Notes: a model not told the origin generated them from the sequence alone. A stretch of DNA of 64,000 nt from CAVRIA01 sp963721115 (GCA_963721115.1 CAVRIA010000017.1:1-64000); one strand, 5' to 3'; positions 19,874 to 26,795 are shown, counted from the stretch's first letter. A program made the numbers and translations.

Positions 19874-20824
19874 ATGATTGACATCTACTTGGATCAGAAC
19901 CACTGGATCTACCTGGCGCGCGCGTGTCACGGGAATCCGGTGACGGAGTCACACGGGCCCGTCTCCAAGCTCCTTGCCGACGGAGTGGCCGCTGGCTCCG
20001 TGCGTTTGCCGGTGAGCCTTGTCCACTTGCTCGAACAGGCGAAGCCATCGAATGCGGGCCGCCGTCAGCGCCTGGCGAGCATCCTGGACCGCTACAACCG
20101 CGCCTGGTTCCTGGCTCCATGGACGTCAGTACTTCCCCGCGAGCTGGTAAGGACGCTAATTCGCCGCCTTCAAGCCGACATACCGACGCCCCCAGAGCCG
20201 GAGGTGATCGGGAAAGGGCTCCACTTCGGCGCGGGCTCGTGTCCGGTGGATCTGTCGCCCGAGCAAGCTCGGTCGGTGGAACTCGGGATTGCCTTCCTCT
20301 CCCGCCAGCCGGATGCCATCGAGATGCTGACCACGTTCCCCAACGAGGGCGGCCGCACACGGCAGAACGCGACGCTATCTCAAAAAGGAGAGACCTATGC
20401 GCAAGCAGCGGAGGCCTACCGAGTGCTTGCGAAGCCGTTTCCCTGTGACGTTCGGCACCGAGCGGTAGCAGCTCAGTTCACACTCGACCTGAAGCAGGAG
20501 ATCAGCGTGGCGCTGACGCAAATCGGGAAGACCTGGGACGAACTCTTCGCTCTCGGTGAAAGACTGAGCGACCTCTTCTCCGATGTCCCGACGCTGGATG
20601 TCGTGCGTGAGCTCACGCTGTACCGCGATCGCCAGTGGTCGCGAAGGATTCAACCGAACGACCTGTCGGATGTCTGGCATCTCGCTGTCTCTATCCCCTA
20701 CTGTCAGGTCGTCCTCGTCGAGAGGTTCTGGGGTCGAGCGCTCGAGGAAACGCGGCTCGCGGACAAGTACGGCACAACCGTATGCACGAATCTCTCTCAG
20801 ATACCAGATGCTTTGGCGGCGTAG
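19874..20824 (+). CDS. PIN-like domain protein, cassette 1
   Basis: First cassette, 316 residues. The N-terminus IYLDQNHWIYLARA and C-terminal DLSDVWHLAVSIPYCQVVLV, followed by a GTTVCTNLSQIP tail, look like a PIN-type nuclease fold: a first-strand Asp, a later Asp/His cluster and a hydrophobic strand. The middle is helical and has no recognised domain. No antitoxin partner is encoded in the cassette. The first-cassette position would give it the strongest expression if a promoter lies in the attI region. Function beyond a possible RNase is unknown. Confidence 0.75.
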   Translation: MIDIYLDQNHWIYLARACHGNPVTESHGPVSKLLADGVAAGSVRLPVSLVHLLEQAKPSNAGRRQRLASILDRYNRAWFLAPWTSVLPRELVRTLIRRLQADIPTPPEPEVIGKGLHFGAGSCPVDLSPEQARSVELGIAFLSRQPDAIEMLTTFPNEGGRTRQNATLSQKGETYAQAAEAYRVLAKPFPCDVRHRAVAAQFTLDLKQEISVALTQIGKTWDELFALGERLSDLFSDVPTLDVVRELTLYRDRQWSRRIQPNDLSDVWHLAVSIPYCQVVLVERFWGRALEETRLADKYGTTVCTNLSQIPDALAA

Positions 20825-20826
20825 GA

Positions 20827-20887
20827 GCCGAACCAGGCGCTGCAGCGGGCGGCGAAGACGACGCCGCTGAGCGCCGAGTCGTTCGAC
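20827..20887 (+). repeat. attC site 1
   Basis: R'' GCCGAAC at 20827-20833, R' GTTCGAC at 20881-20887. L'' GGCGCTGCAGCGG pairs with L' CCGCTGAGCGCC with one unpaired G, the hallmark that sets attC polarity. Confidence 0.88.
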
Positions 20888-20899
20888 GGCGCGAATGTG

Positions 20900-21469
20900 A
20901 TGAAGAGCCTATTGCGTTTTGGGTTGGTGACGTTGGCTGCGTTCTGCTTGTGCAGCTGCTTTGGTGCATATTCGAAACACTACAGGCCCGAGGGAGAACA
21001 AGAGACCGAACTGTTCGCGAAGGCTCGACGCGACGTTTATCCGAATGACGTCCGGGAGAATCTAAAGGCATTCGATGGACAGCTTTTGCTCTGGACTGGC
21101 ATCGTGCAATCGGTGGGCCCGACCGAGGACGGCAAGCATCTTCGCATGAAAGTGGAGCATCACTATTGGGACTGGATTGAGGACCACAGCATTCAGCCTG
21201 AGATTGCCTTCCTGTCGCCGCGAGGTGAGGGTCTCTTTGCGTGTGATTATCGGCCGAATTCAAAAGTGGAGCCGGACGAGGTTGCACGAGTGGGAGACAT
21301 GGCCATTGTCTACGGGATGCCGAAAGAGCTTACCGCCTCCGGGATGATCCTCATGGCTTGCCCATTCTACAAGACCCTCCGGCGTGAGCTGTATGCAACT
21401 GACATCTTTTCGTACGGGCGGGACTTCAGCGATCTGAAGGTCTTGCGCGTGCCAGGGGTCGACGACTGA
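20900..21469 (+). CDS. Predicted lipoprotein, cassette 2
   Basis: About 189 residues with a lipoprotein signal: MKSLLRFGLVTLAAFCLCSC, the final Cys being the lipidation site. The mature part contains TELFAKARRDVYPNDVREN, LLLWTGIVQSVGPTEDGKH and HYWDWIEDHS, suggesting an OB-like beta-rich fold; the family was not identified. A GTG one codon upstream overlaps the start. Probably anchored to a membrane facing the periplasm. Ordinary cassette context: attC on both sides. Confidence 0.75.
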   Translation: MKSLLRFGLVTLAAFCLCSCFGAYSKHYRPEGEQETELFAKARRDVYPNDVRENLKAFDGQLLLWTGIVQSVGPTEDGKHLRMKVEHHYWDWIEDHSIQPEIAFLSPRGEGLFACDYRPNSKVEPDEVARVGDMAIVYGMPKELTASGMILMACPFYKTLRRELYATDIFSYGRDFSDLKVLRVPGVDD

Positions 21470-21472
21470 CAT

Positions 21473-21559
21473 GCCGAACAGAGCGCTGGAGCGGACCGGC
21501 TTGAGCTCGCCACTTCTCGCGGTCGTCCGTGCGCCGGCCGCTCAGCACCAGCGTTCGGC
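21473..21559 (+). repeat. attC site 2
   Basis: R'' GCCGAAC at 21473-21479, R' GTTCGGC at 21553-21559. Arms GAGCGCTGGAGCGGACCGGC and GCCGGCCGCTCAGCACC pair around a longer loop. Confidence 0.88.
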
Positions 21560-21604
21560 ATCTAGGTGAAGCCGTGGTAGTTGAAGGCGGGTGAGCAGAG
21601 ACCA

Positions 21605-22054
21605 GTGCCGGCGCTACCGCCCTTTACCGAATCGGGGGATTTGCCTGTAGGCGTTCATCGCGCAACGCTGCGAGGCACGACCGAGCGATTCGGCCACGGC
21701 TCGCGACAGCGAGTTGCCGTGGCAATGCGACTCGTCCGAATCCATGAAATTGCGGCGAAGACCGGCCAAGTCCGCCGGTTCGTGGTGTTCGGCTCGTTCG
21801 TGACGGCGAAGTCCGAGCCGAAGGACGTGGACGTTTTCCTGATCATGCAGGACACCTTCGACGTGGCGCGACTCGGGGGTGAGGCGCGCCTGTTGTTCGA
21901 TCATGCAGGGGCACAAGCTCATTTTGGCGCCAGCGTTTTCTGGTTGCGCCGGCTCGCTGCACTCGGTGGCGAGGAAGAGGCGATCGCGCACTGGCAGATC
22001 AAGCGGAATGGCGAGCGACGTGGTATCATCGAAATCGTCGAGGAGGAGTCATGA
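21605..22054 (+). CDS. DUF6932-like nucleotidyltransferase-fold protein, cassette 3
   Basis: About 149 residues. The pattern GDLPVGVHRAT near the start, RFVVFGSFVTAKSEPKDVDVFLIM in the middle (GSF plus DVD, the nucleotidyltransferase signature) and HWQIKRNGERRGIIEI at the end match the DUF6932 family, which often occurs with a small partner gene. MNT-like nucleotidyltransferases can act as antitoxins that AMPylate a toxin. GTG is proposed; a TTG 24 nt upstream is also in frame. It overlaps the next gene by 4 nt (ATGA), so the two form a unit. Confidence 0.75.
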   Translation: MPALPPFTESGDLPVGVHRATLRGTTERFGHGSRQRVAVAMRLVRIHEIAAKTGQVRRFVVFGSFVTAKSEPKDVDVFLIMQDTFDVARLGGEARLLFDHAGAQAHFGASVFWLRRLAALGGEEEAIAHWQIKRNGERRGIIEIVEEES

Positions 22055-22290
22055 TCCCCAACGACAGCGAACTTCGAGTCACAATGGATCGCATCGCCCG
22101 GATGCAGGCGCAAGTGGCCGAATTGCGCCGTGTCGAAACCAACCGTGCGAACTACCATGCAGCCAGCTCCGGGTTTCTCGCGGAGATCGATCGAATGCAG
22201 CTCGAGGTAAGGGAGTACTTGAGCGTGCATCCCGACGATCCGTCGCTCAGGAATGCCGAACCAGCCGCTGGAGCCGACGGCGGGCGGTAG
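22051..22290 (+). CDS. Small helical partner protein, cassette 3
   Basis: 79 residues, translationally coupled to the DUF6932-like gene. The sequence IARMQAQVAELRRVETNRAN and FLAEIDRMQLEVREYLSVHP predicts two long helices, probably a coiled coil. It resembles the short companions of nucleotidyltransferase-like cassette genes, so a toxin-antitoxin or regulatory pair is plausible but unproven. The last residues (NAEPAAGADGGR) are encoded by the attC that follows. Confidence 0.7.
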   Translation: MIPNDSELRVTMDRIARMQAQVAELRRVETNRANYHAASSGFLAEIDRMQLEVREYLSVHPDDPSLRNAEPAAGADGGR

Positions 22291-22351
22291 CTGTCCTGCG
22301 AATGTGGAACGTTTCGTCTGCCCGCCGCGGCTCATCGCCAAGCCGCTCGGC
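22255..22351 (+). repeat. attC site 3, degenerate R' core
   Basis: R'' GCCGAAC at 22255-22261. R' reads GCTCGGC at 22345-22351 instead of GTTCGGC. Arms AGCCGCTGGAGCCGACGGC and GCCGCGGCTCATCGCC still pair. Loss of GTT should block recombination here and fuse cassettes 3 and 4. Confidence 0.75.
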
Positions 22352-22367
22352 GTGACTGAATCGAATC

Positions 22368-22397
22368 GGGGTCGGAATCGCTATCGGGATCGGAATC
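22368..22397 (+). repeat. 30-bp inverted repeat, left arm
   Basis: Begins GGGGTCGGAATCGCTATCGG. Its reverse complement recurs at 22654-22683 with a single mismatch in 30 bases. The two arms flank the remains of a four-helix-bundle gene. Confidence 0.85.
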
Positions 22398-22409
22398 GAA
22401 TCAGATCTA

Positions 22410-22695
22410 ATGAGCTTCGGGCACGAGCGACTGGATGTCTACCGAGCCGCCATCGAATACGTCGGCTGGGCGTACCGGCTCTGCGAGCGGCTGAAAGGGC
22501 ATCGATGTCCTGGAGGTTTGCGGTGCTCTGTCGGCGGAGGAGAATGTCGAGGCCAAGGCGGTGCTCGACCGCATCGTAGCCATGCTGACGAAGCTCGGTC
22601 GACGTGGCTACACAGTCCGCGAGGCCCCGGCCGAGTACTTCGTGGTGGGAATCGATTCCGATGCCGATAGCGATTCCGACCCCGAGGGGAAAAGA
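22410..22695 (+). pseudogene. Four-helix-bundle (23S rRNA intervening-sequence type) protein, internally deleted
   Basis: The first part, MSFGHERLDVYRAAIEYVGW followed by AYRLCERLKGH, is the first helix region of the S23/four-helix-bundle family. From 22504 another frame gives DVLEVCGALSAEENVEAKAV, then LDRIVAMLTKLGRRGY, the last helix of the same family. About 45-50 middle residues (RDQLLRAA...ECAA in relatives) are missing and the frame is shifted at the join. The tail VVGIDSDADSDSDPEG is encoded by the right 30-bp repeat arm. A non-functional remnant is most likely. Confidence 0.78.
22654..22683 (-). repeat. 30-bp inverted repeat, right arm
   Basis: Contains GATTCCGATGCCGATAGCG. Reverse complement of the arm at 22368-22397 with one mismatch. 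It encodes the DSDADSDSDP tail of the gene remnant. Confidence 0.85.
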
Positions 22696-22696
22696 A

Positions 22697-22757
22697 GCCG
22701 AACAACAGCTTGCAGCGGACGCGGCGAAAGGCGCGCCGCTGGAGCACGGCGTTCGAC
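22697..22757 (+). repeat. attC site 4
   Basis: R'' GCCGAAC at 22697-22703, R' GTTCGAC at 22751-22757. Arms include GCTTGCAGCGGACGCGGCG and CGCGCCGCTGGAGC. Confidence 0.85.
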
Positions 22758-22760
22758 AGA

Positions 22761-23078
22761 ATGAAGAAAGAACTGGCTGAAGAGACATGCCTGCAGTTGA
22801 TCCGGATCAACGCGCAACTGGACCGGCAACTGGCGAAGATTCAAGGAGCCTGCTCCGATGAGGAGTTTCGGATACTCCGCCGTGGATTCGGGCGGGTGAT
22901 GGGTCATCTGCTGACAGACATTCTCAACCTGATCTATGCAGAGCACCCACAGCTTCTTCCACGACAACTTGGAGGTTCGTACGAGGTCGATATGGAAGCA
23001 TTACTCGGTGATACTGATCCGAGCGCGTCGAACAAGACCGTTCCAGCCGACGCGGCGAAAAAACCGCCGCGCGGCTGA
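22761..23078 (+). CDS. Hypothetical helical protein, cassette 5
   Basis: 105 residues, not recognised. ATG lies three bases after the attC core. The sequence MKKELAEETCLQLIRINAQL, then IQGACSDEEFRILRRGFGRV and HLLTDILNLIYAEHP, predicts three helices. The last 15 residues (NKTVPADAAKKPPRG) come from the attC. It resembles the many small helical cassette proteins of unknown role; immunity or antitoxin functions are possible but not shown. Confidence 0.65.
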   Translation: MKKELAEETCLQLIRINAQLDRQLAKIQGACSDEEFRILRRGFGRVMGHLLTDILNLIYAEHPQLLPRQLGGSYEVDMEALLGDTDPSASNKTVPADAAKKPPRG

Positions 23079-23094
23079 CCGCCAGGTGTTAGGC
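23027..23094 (+). repeat. attC site 5
   Basis: R'' GTCGAAC at 23027-23033, R' GTTAGGC at 23088-23094. Arms CAGCCGACGCGGCG and CGCCGCGCGGCTG pair; it encodes the end of the preceding gene. Confidence 0.85.
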
Positions 23095-23138
23095 TTGCGT
23101 AGGACGTGGTGCTATTGTCGCCGCAAGGAGTTCTCCTC

Positions 23139-23366
23139 ATGGCCCGCCGAAAGAGCGTGATTCACACCGACCCCGGAATCCTCGGGGGTGCGCCGGTCTT
23201 TATGGGAACGCGAGTGCCGGTCAAAGCGCTGCTCGACTACCTGGAAGCCGGGCACTCGCTCGACGAATTCTTGGACGACTTTCCCAGCGTGACGCGTGCG
23301 CAAGCAGTGGCGGCGCTGGAAGAGGCGAAGCGGGCTTTGATCTCCGGTGCGCGTGCTGTTGGATGA
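23139..23366 (+). CDS. DUF433 antitoxin, cassette 6
   Basis: 75-residue DUF433 protein, a winged-helix-like antitoxin that binds its partner and represses the operon. Family marks: IHTDPGILGGAPVFMGTRVP, VKALLDYLEAG and LDDFPSVTRAQAVAALEEAK. The AAGGAG site upstream supports the ATG beginning MARRKSV. The end overlaps the DUF5615 toxin gene by 20 nt. A close relative lies in cassette 11. Confidence 0.9.
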   Translation: MARRKSVIHTDPGILGGAPVFMGTRVPVKALLDYLEAGHSLDEFLDDFPSVTRAQAVAALEEAKRALISGARAVG

Positions 23367-23667
23367 GTGCGTGCCGCGGAAGCTGCGACGCCAACTGGTC
23401 GGCCATGAAGTGAAGACGGTGGCCGAGATGGGGTGGTCGGGAATCAAGAACGGCACTCTGTTGCGGCGTGCGGCGGGCCAGTTCGACGCCTTTGTGACGG
23501 TGGACCAAGGGATCGAACACCAGCAGGACCTCTCTGGGGTGGACTTGGGGGTGATCGTGATGATCGCGAAGAGCAATGCCATCGATGACCTGCGACCCCT
23601 CGTCGCTCGCGTCTTGGTGGCGTTGAAGAACGCATCGCCGGGGCGGGTCGTGCGAGTGAAAGCCTAA
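23347..23667 (+). CDS. DUF5615 PIN-like toxin, cassette 6
   Basis: 106-residue PIN-like (Mut7-C/VapC-like) toxin, predicted RNase, paired with the DUF433 gene. Features: VLLDECVPRKLRRQL with the first acidic pair, VKTVAEMGWSGIKNGTLLR, and FDAFVTVDQGIEHQQDLSG with the second acidic site. It starts with GTG inside the antitoxin gene and its stop lies within the attC core. An intact copy, unlike the chimeric one in cassette 11. Confidence 0.9.
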   Translation: MRVLLDECVPRKLRRQLVGHEVKTVAEMGWSGIKNGTLLRRAAGQFDAFVTVDQGIEHQQDLSGVDLGVIVMIAKSNAIDDLRPLVARVLVALKNASPGRVVRVKA

Positions 23668-23751
23668 CCCGGCGCTCGATCGGACCGGCATGCGCGATGT
23701 TCTTGCTCGCGATCGTCTCTGCGCCGGCCGCTCAGCGCCAAGGCGTTGGGC
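23662..23751 (+). repeat. attC site 6
   Basis: R'' GCCTAAC at 23662-23668 (contains the toxin stop), R' GTTGGGC at 23745-23751. Arms CCGGCGCTCGATCGGACCGG and CGGCCGCTCAGCGCC. Confidence 0.9.
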
Positions 23752-23774
23752 TGCTTGCGTGCGGTAGAGTCCAA

Positions 23775-24335
23775 ATGGTGGGCACCAACCGGAGTCGGAG
23801 TTCATCAAATGATGCCTCCGCGGTGATCCGAGCCGCGATCGCCGCAGATGCGAGTCTCTCCTTCCGGTACGAGAAACCGGACGGCACCGTCACCAGACAC
23901 AACGCCGTCTACCCAAAGCAGCTTTTTGACCAAGGCGAGCATATCTTGGTTCGCGCCTACTGCCATTTTACCCGCGACTCCCGCACCTTCCACGTAGATC
24001 GCATTCGCGCCGTCCGGATTCACACACGCCCGCAAGACTATCCGCTCCGGCACGACATCGCGGGTGCTCTCATCGCGCTTGCCCTGCTTGTTGCAGTCTT
24101 CCTCTCCCTTCTCCTCTTCTCGCCGAAGTATACCTGGCGGCAACTCCGGCATCGGCTCACCGGTGCCGCAACCCGCGCTGCAGCGGTTCGAACGAATGTG
24201 GTTTCGTCCGATTCATGCGGCTATGCTGCAGAACAGCCCAACAAGCCGTTGCAGCGGACAAGCACCCTTCCTCGCTTCGCTCGGGCGAGTGCTCGCCGCT
24301 CAACGGCAGGACGTTCGGCTTGCCCGGGCGGCTGA
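23775..24335 (+). CDS. WYL-like domain membrane protein, cassette 7
   Basis: 186 residues. Residues about 14-75 read VIRAAIAADASLSFRYEKPD, then LVRAYCHFTRDSRTFHVDRI, the strand pattern of a WYL sensor domain (ligand or nucleic-acid binding). One transmembrane helix follows (IAGALIALALLVAVFLSLLL). A WYL domain joined to a single membrane anchor without a DNA-binding domain is unusual. The C-terminus (EQPNKPLQRT onward) is translated through attC into the next cassette. WYL assignment is by pattern only. Confidence 0.65.
   Translation: MVGTNRSRSSSNDASAVIRAAIAADASLSFRYEKPDGTVTRHNAVYPKQLFDQGEHILVRAYCHFTRDSRTFHVDRIRAVRIHTRPQDYPLRHDIAGALIALALLVAVFLSLLLFSPKYTWRQLRHRLTGAATRAAAVRTNVVSSDSCGYAAEQPNKPLQRTSTLPRFARASARRSTAGRSACPGG
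24236..24320 (+). repeat. attC site 7
   Basis: R'' GCCCAAC at 24236-24242, R' GTTCGGC at 24314-24320. Arms AAGCCGTTGCAGCGGACAAG and CGCCGCTCAACGGC. The upstream gene reads right through it. Confidence 0.88.
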
Positions 24336-24350
24336 TGTAAACTGCTCGCC

Positions 24351-24641
24351 GTGATCTACGAGTGGGATTCAGCGAAGGCCAGACGGAATCTGCGGCTACA
24401 CGGTGTCTCCTTCGAGGAAGCCGCAACGGTGTTTCTCGACTCGATGGCGATGACCTATCCGGACCCGGACCACTCGGAAGAGGAAGACAGAGAGATCACG
24501 ATCGGCTACTCTTCCAAGGAACGGCTCCTTTTTGTGTCCCACGTTCAGAGGGGCAATCGGACGCGGATCATCAGTGCACGACAAGCAACTCGCAGGGAGC
24601 GAAGGCAGCATGAAGAAGGCACGGGCGAAAAGAACAAGTGA
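24351..24641 (+). CDS. BrnT-type toxin, cassette 8
   Basis: 96-residue BrnT-family RNase toxin (RelE-like fold). Typical blocks: IYEWDSAKARRNLRLHGVSF at the N-terminus, ATVFLDSMAMTYPDPDHSEE, EITIGYSSKERLLFVSHVQR and RIISARQATRRERR at the C-terminus. The GTG start is the conserved one for the family. The antitoxin gene begins inside its 3' end, the usual toxin-first BrnTA order. Confidence 0.92.
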   Translation: MIYEWDSAKARRNLRLHGVSFEEAATVFLDSMAMTYPDPDHSEEEDREITIGYSSKERLLFVSHVQRGNRTRIISARQATRRERRQHEEGTGEKNK

Positions 24642-24882
24642 CGAGCTGCGGGCGGAATACGACCTCTCACAGCTCAAGGGCGGCGTGCGTGGGAAGTACC
24701 ACCAGCAGGCGACAGCAGGCACCAATCTGGTGCTGGTCGACCCCGAGCTTGCGGAAGTCTTTCCGGACACCGAGTCGGTCAACCGGGCACTGCGGCTCTT
24801 GGCCGACACCGCTCAAGCAGCGACTGAGCGATCCCGTGCCAGGCAGAGAACGCCGAACAAGCGGCTCAAGCGGACCGCTTGA
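24610..24882 (+). CDS. BrnA-like antitoxin, cassette 8
   Basis: 90 residues, partner of the BrnT toxin. KRTSDELRAEYDLSQLKGGV then GKYHQQ matches the antitoxin class that accompanies BrnT/RelE-like toxins; VNRALRLLADTAQAA may be a ribbon-helix-helix-type DNA-binding tail. The final residues TPNKRLKRTA are attC-encoded. The operon is expected to be self-repressed by the complex. Confidence 0.85.
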   Translation: MKKARAKRTSDELRAEYDLSQLKGGVRGKYHQQATAGTNLVLVDPELAEVFPDTESVNRALRLLADTAQAATERSRARQRTPNKRLKRTA

Positions 24883-24915
24883 AAGACGCGGCCGCTTAGC
24901 CGCGACCCGTTCGGC
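24852..24915 (+). repeat. attC site 8
   Basis: R'' GCCGAAC at 24852-24858, R' GTTCGGC at 24909-24915. Arms AAGCGGCTCAAGCGG and CCGCTTAGCCGC with an extra base. Confidence 0.9.
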
Positions 24916-25160
24916 CATATCCATGTGTTGCTGATGCTGATGGTGGAACCACTCTTGATCGCAGAAGCAGCCGGAACCCTTTCTGCTGCATTACTCGGGG
25001 GAGAGCGCGAGGGTGAAGGCAGCTTTTCTGACGGGCGGCCTTTGCGGCAGCCAGGAACCTTCCTCGATGCACGCGGTCGGCACACCTGAGCACCGACGTC
25101 GACCAATGGTAGCGTTGGAGGCATTGACAACACCTGCCATCCGTTGGCACCGTCTCCAAC

Positions 25161-25457
25161 ATGCGGGCCACTGCGCTGATGCACCGCCGTGTCGTCCTCG
25201 CTCCGGACGCCTTCGCGGAAGTGACGATATGGCGCGTGCCGCAACCAGTGCCGCGGTCGGCGCACGCATTCAAATATCGGCTCGCGTACGTGGTCGGTGG
25301 TGAGTGCGTGGTGCGGTACGACAACGAGCGTGGAAAGGGAGACCACCGGCATGTCGGCACGGTGACCACGGCTTATGCTTTCTCGACGCCCGATCAACTG
25401 ATGGCCGACTTCAACGCGGAAATAAAGAGGTGGAATGATGAACACCGTCGTTCTTGA
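25161..25457 (+). CDS. TumE-family toxin (DUF6516), cassette 9
   Basis: 98 residues. FKYRLAYVVGGECVVRYDNE, then RGKGDHRH, and TPDQLMADFNAEIKRW are the signature blocks of the TumE toxin family. ATG at 25161 or 25179 could be used. The gene is preceded in the cassette by about 245 nt without a recognisable frame, which may hold its own promoter. It overlaps the HTH antitoxin gene. Confidence 0.85.
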   Translation: MRATALMHRRVVLAPDAFAEVTIWRVPQPVPRSAHAFKYRLAYVVGGECVVRYDNERGKGDHRHVGTVTTAYAFSTPDQLMADFNAEIKRWNDEHRRS

Positions 25458-25785
25458 GGTACGTTCACTGGCGGACACACTCGCCCATGCGTCGCGGGTG
25501 ATGAAGACGCGCCGGGGCGAACGCGAGGCGCGGATCGCGTTTGCCACGCCCGAGTTGCTTTGGCAGGTATTGACCGCGAAACGCTGGGAGCTGCTCAAAG
25601 CGCTGTGTGGCGCCGGCCGTATGTCGATCCGCGAGGCCGCCCGGCGCGTCGGGCGCGATGTGAAGGCGGTGCACGCCGATGTGAAGGCTTTGCTCGATGC
25701 TGGCTTGATCAACCGAACCGCGGACGGTCGTATCGAGTTTCCGTTCCAAGCTATCAAGGTCGAGTTCGTGCTCCAGGCCGCGTAG
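25435..25785 (+). CDS. HTH antitoxin, TumA/HVO_A0114 type, cassette 9
   Basis: 116 residues. A winged-helix domain is seen in WELLKALCGAGRMSIREAAR then RVGRDVKAVHADVKALLDAG and INRTADGRIEFPF, the HVO_A0114-type regulator that pairs with TumE toxins. The start overlaps the toxin gene by 23 nt, so translation is coupled. Probably neutralises the toxin and represses the pair. Confidence 0.85.
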   Translation: MMNTVVLEVRSLADTLAHASRVMKTRRGEREARIAFATPELLWQVLTAKRWELLKALCGAGRMSIREAARRVGRDVKAVHADVKALLDAGLINRTADGRIEFPFQAIKVEFVLQAA

Positions 25786-25799
25786 GCGGCCATGACCGG

Positions 25800-25889
25800 G
25801 CCGAACAAGCGCGTCGAGCCGACCGGCATGAGCGTCCTTGCTATTCGCGAGCGCCGGTGGGCCGGCGGCTCACGCGCAAGGCGTTCGGC
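25800..25889 (+). repeat. attC site 9
   Basis: R'' GCCGAAC at 25800-25806, R' GTTCGGC at 25883-25889. Arms AAGCGCGTCGAGCCGACCGG and CCGGCGGCTCACGCGC. Confidence 0.9.
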
Positions 25890-25906
25890 CCCGTAGCCCC
25901 ATTGTG

Positions 25907-26275
25907 ATGATTCGCTCGCCCCAGATATGGATAGGCTTCGTCATTGGACTGCTTGGGTCGTCCGCATTGCCGCTCCTCGTCGGAACCGTGGTTGCCACAG
26001 TGAATGGCCCTGGTCTTGACGGAGGCATGAAACGCACGAAGGCGATGGCAGATGTTATGGCTATTGAAAAAACGCTCGCTCTGTTCGCCCGCGATCAGGG
26101 GCGATCGCCGTCGTCGCAGGAGGGATTGGCAGCCCTTATCCCAAATTATCTTGATCGAATGCCCATCGATCCGTGGGGAAACGCTTACGTATACGTCCCA
26201 AATGCCGACGATGGCCCAGTCATGAGCTACGGTGCTGACGGACACCCGGTGGGGAAGGCGCAGCGGCCGATGTGA
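25907..26275 (+). CDS. GspG-like pseudopilin domain protein, cassette 10
   Basis: 122 residues. A hydrophobic N-terminal helix (IWIGFVIGLLGSSALPLLVG) precedes the C-terminal domain of type II secretion major pseudopilins: ADVMAIEKTLALFARDQGRS, QEGLAALIPNYLDRMPIDPW and GPVMSYGADGHPVG, including the DPWG and GADG calcium-site motifs. No GFxxxE prepilin motif is visible, so it is not a standard pseudopilin, and no secretion genes are near. A GTG one codon upstream is possible. It overlaps the next gene by 4 nt. Confidence 0.8.
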   Translation: MIRSPQIWIGFVIGLLGSSALPLLVGTVVATVNGPGLDGGMKRTKAMADVMAIEKTLALFARDQGRSPSSQEGLAALIPNYLDRMPIDPWGNAYVYVPNADDGPVMSYGADGHPVGKAQRPM

Positions 26276-26661
26276 CGCACGGAGACGTAACCCGCCGCGC
26301 TGGATCGTCAACGATCGTCCGTTCCCACTATTTCGGACGCTGCACTGGCGACTTGCTCTTCGTAAGTGTCTTGCTGATTCCGCTGATTGCGTACCTCGCA
26401 ACAGATCGACCCATGTGGTCTGTCGGCGTGCTGGCAGGTGCGGCCGCTTTCTTTGCGTTGCTCCCTTTGGGTATCGCGGTTGCCGCGCTGCAATCTACGG
26501 CTCCCAGCGCGTCATTGCTGCCGCTGGGCATCGGTCTGGTGTTCGCCGTAGGGAGCACGGCGGTTCTTTTCCGTGTTCGGTATTCTGACGGAGCGACTAT
26601 GACAGCAATGCTTCTGCTTGTCGGTGGGCTGTGGATGTTTTTGCCGCGGGTCGTGCGATGA
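26272..26661 (+). CDS. Small multi-helix membrane protein, cassette 10
   Basis: 129 residues, not recognised. Four hydrophobic segments are visible (LLFVSVLLIPLIAYLA; SVGVLAGAAAFFALLPLGIA; ASLLPLGIGLVFAVGS; TMTAMLLLVGGLWMF). GTG start overlaps the stop of the pseudopilin-like gene, so both belong to one cassette. The N-terminal 25 residues could be non-native if translation begins later. Role unknown. Confidence 0.65.
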   Translation: MTHGDVTRRAGSSTIVRSHYFGRCTGDLLFVSVLLIPLIAYLATDRPMWSVGVLAGAAAFFALLPLGIAVAALQSTAPSASLLPLGIGLVFAVGSTAVLFRVRYSDGATMTAMLLLVGGLWMFLPRVVR

Positions 26662-26686
26662 GTGCCGACTGCGCACGGTGCGGCTG

Positions 26687-26752
26687 GCCGAACCAGCGCC
26701 TGGAGACCGACGCGCACAAAGCCGCGCGCGGCTCAGGCGCACAACGTTAGCC
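26687..26752 (+). repeat. attC site 10
   Basis: R'' GCCGAAC at 26687-26693, R' GTTAGCC at 26746-26752. Arms CAGCGCCTGGAGACCGACGC and CGCGGCTCAGGCGC. Confidence 0.85.
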
Positions 26753-26795
26753 AGCCAACGGGTGGCGTGGTAGACGACAGAGAAAGGAGCTGGTC

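Noticed and set aside
24813..25829. 338-residue - frame across cassettes 8 and 9
   Set aside because: Antisense to TumE/TumA and spanning attC sites; no similarity seen and the wrong orientation for the array.
26285..26320. Possible attC between the two genes of cassette 10 (GTAACCCGCCGCGC)
   Set aside because: No matching R' core or pairing arm downstream, and the two genes overlap.
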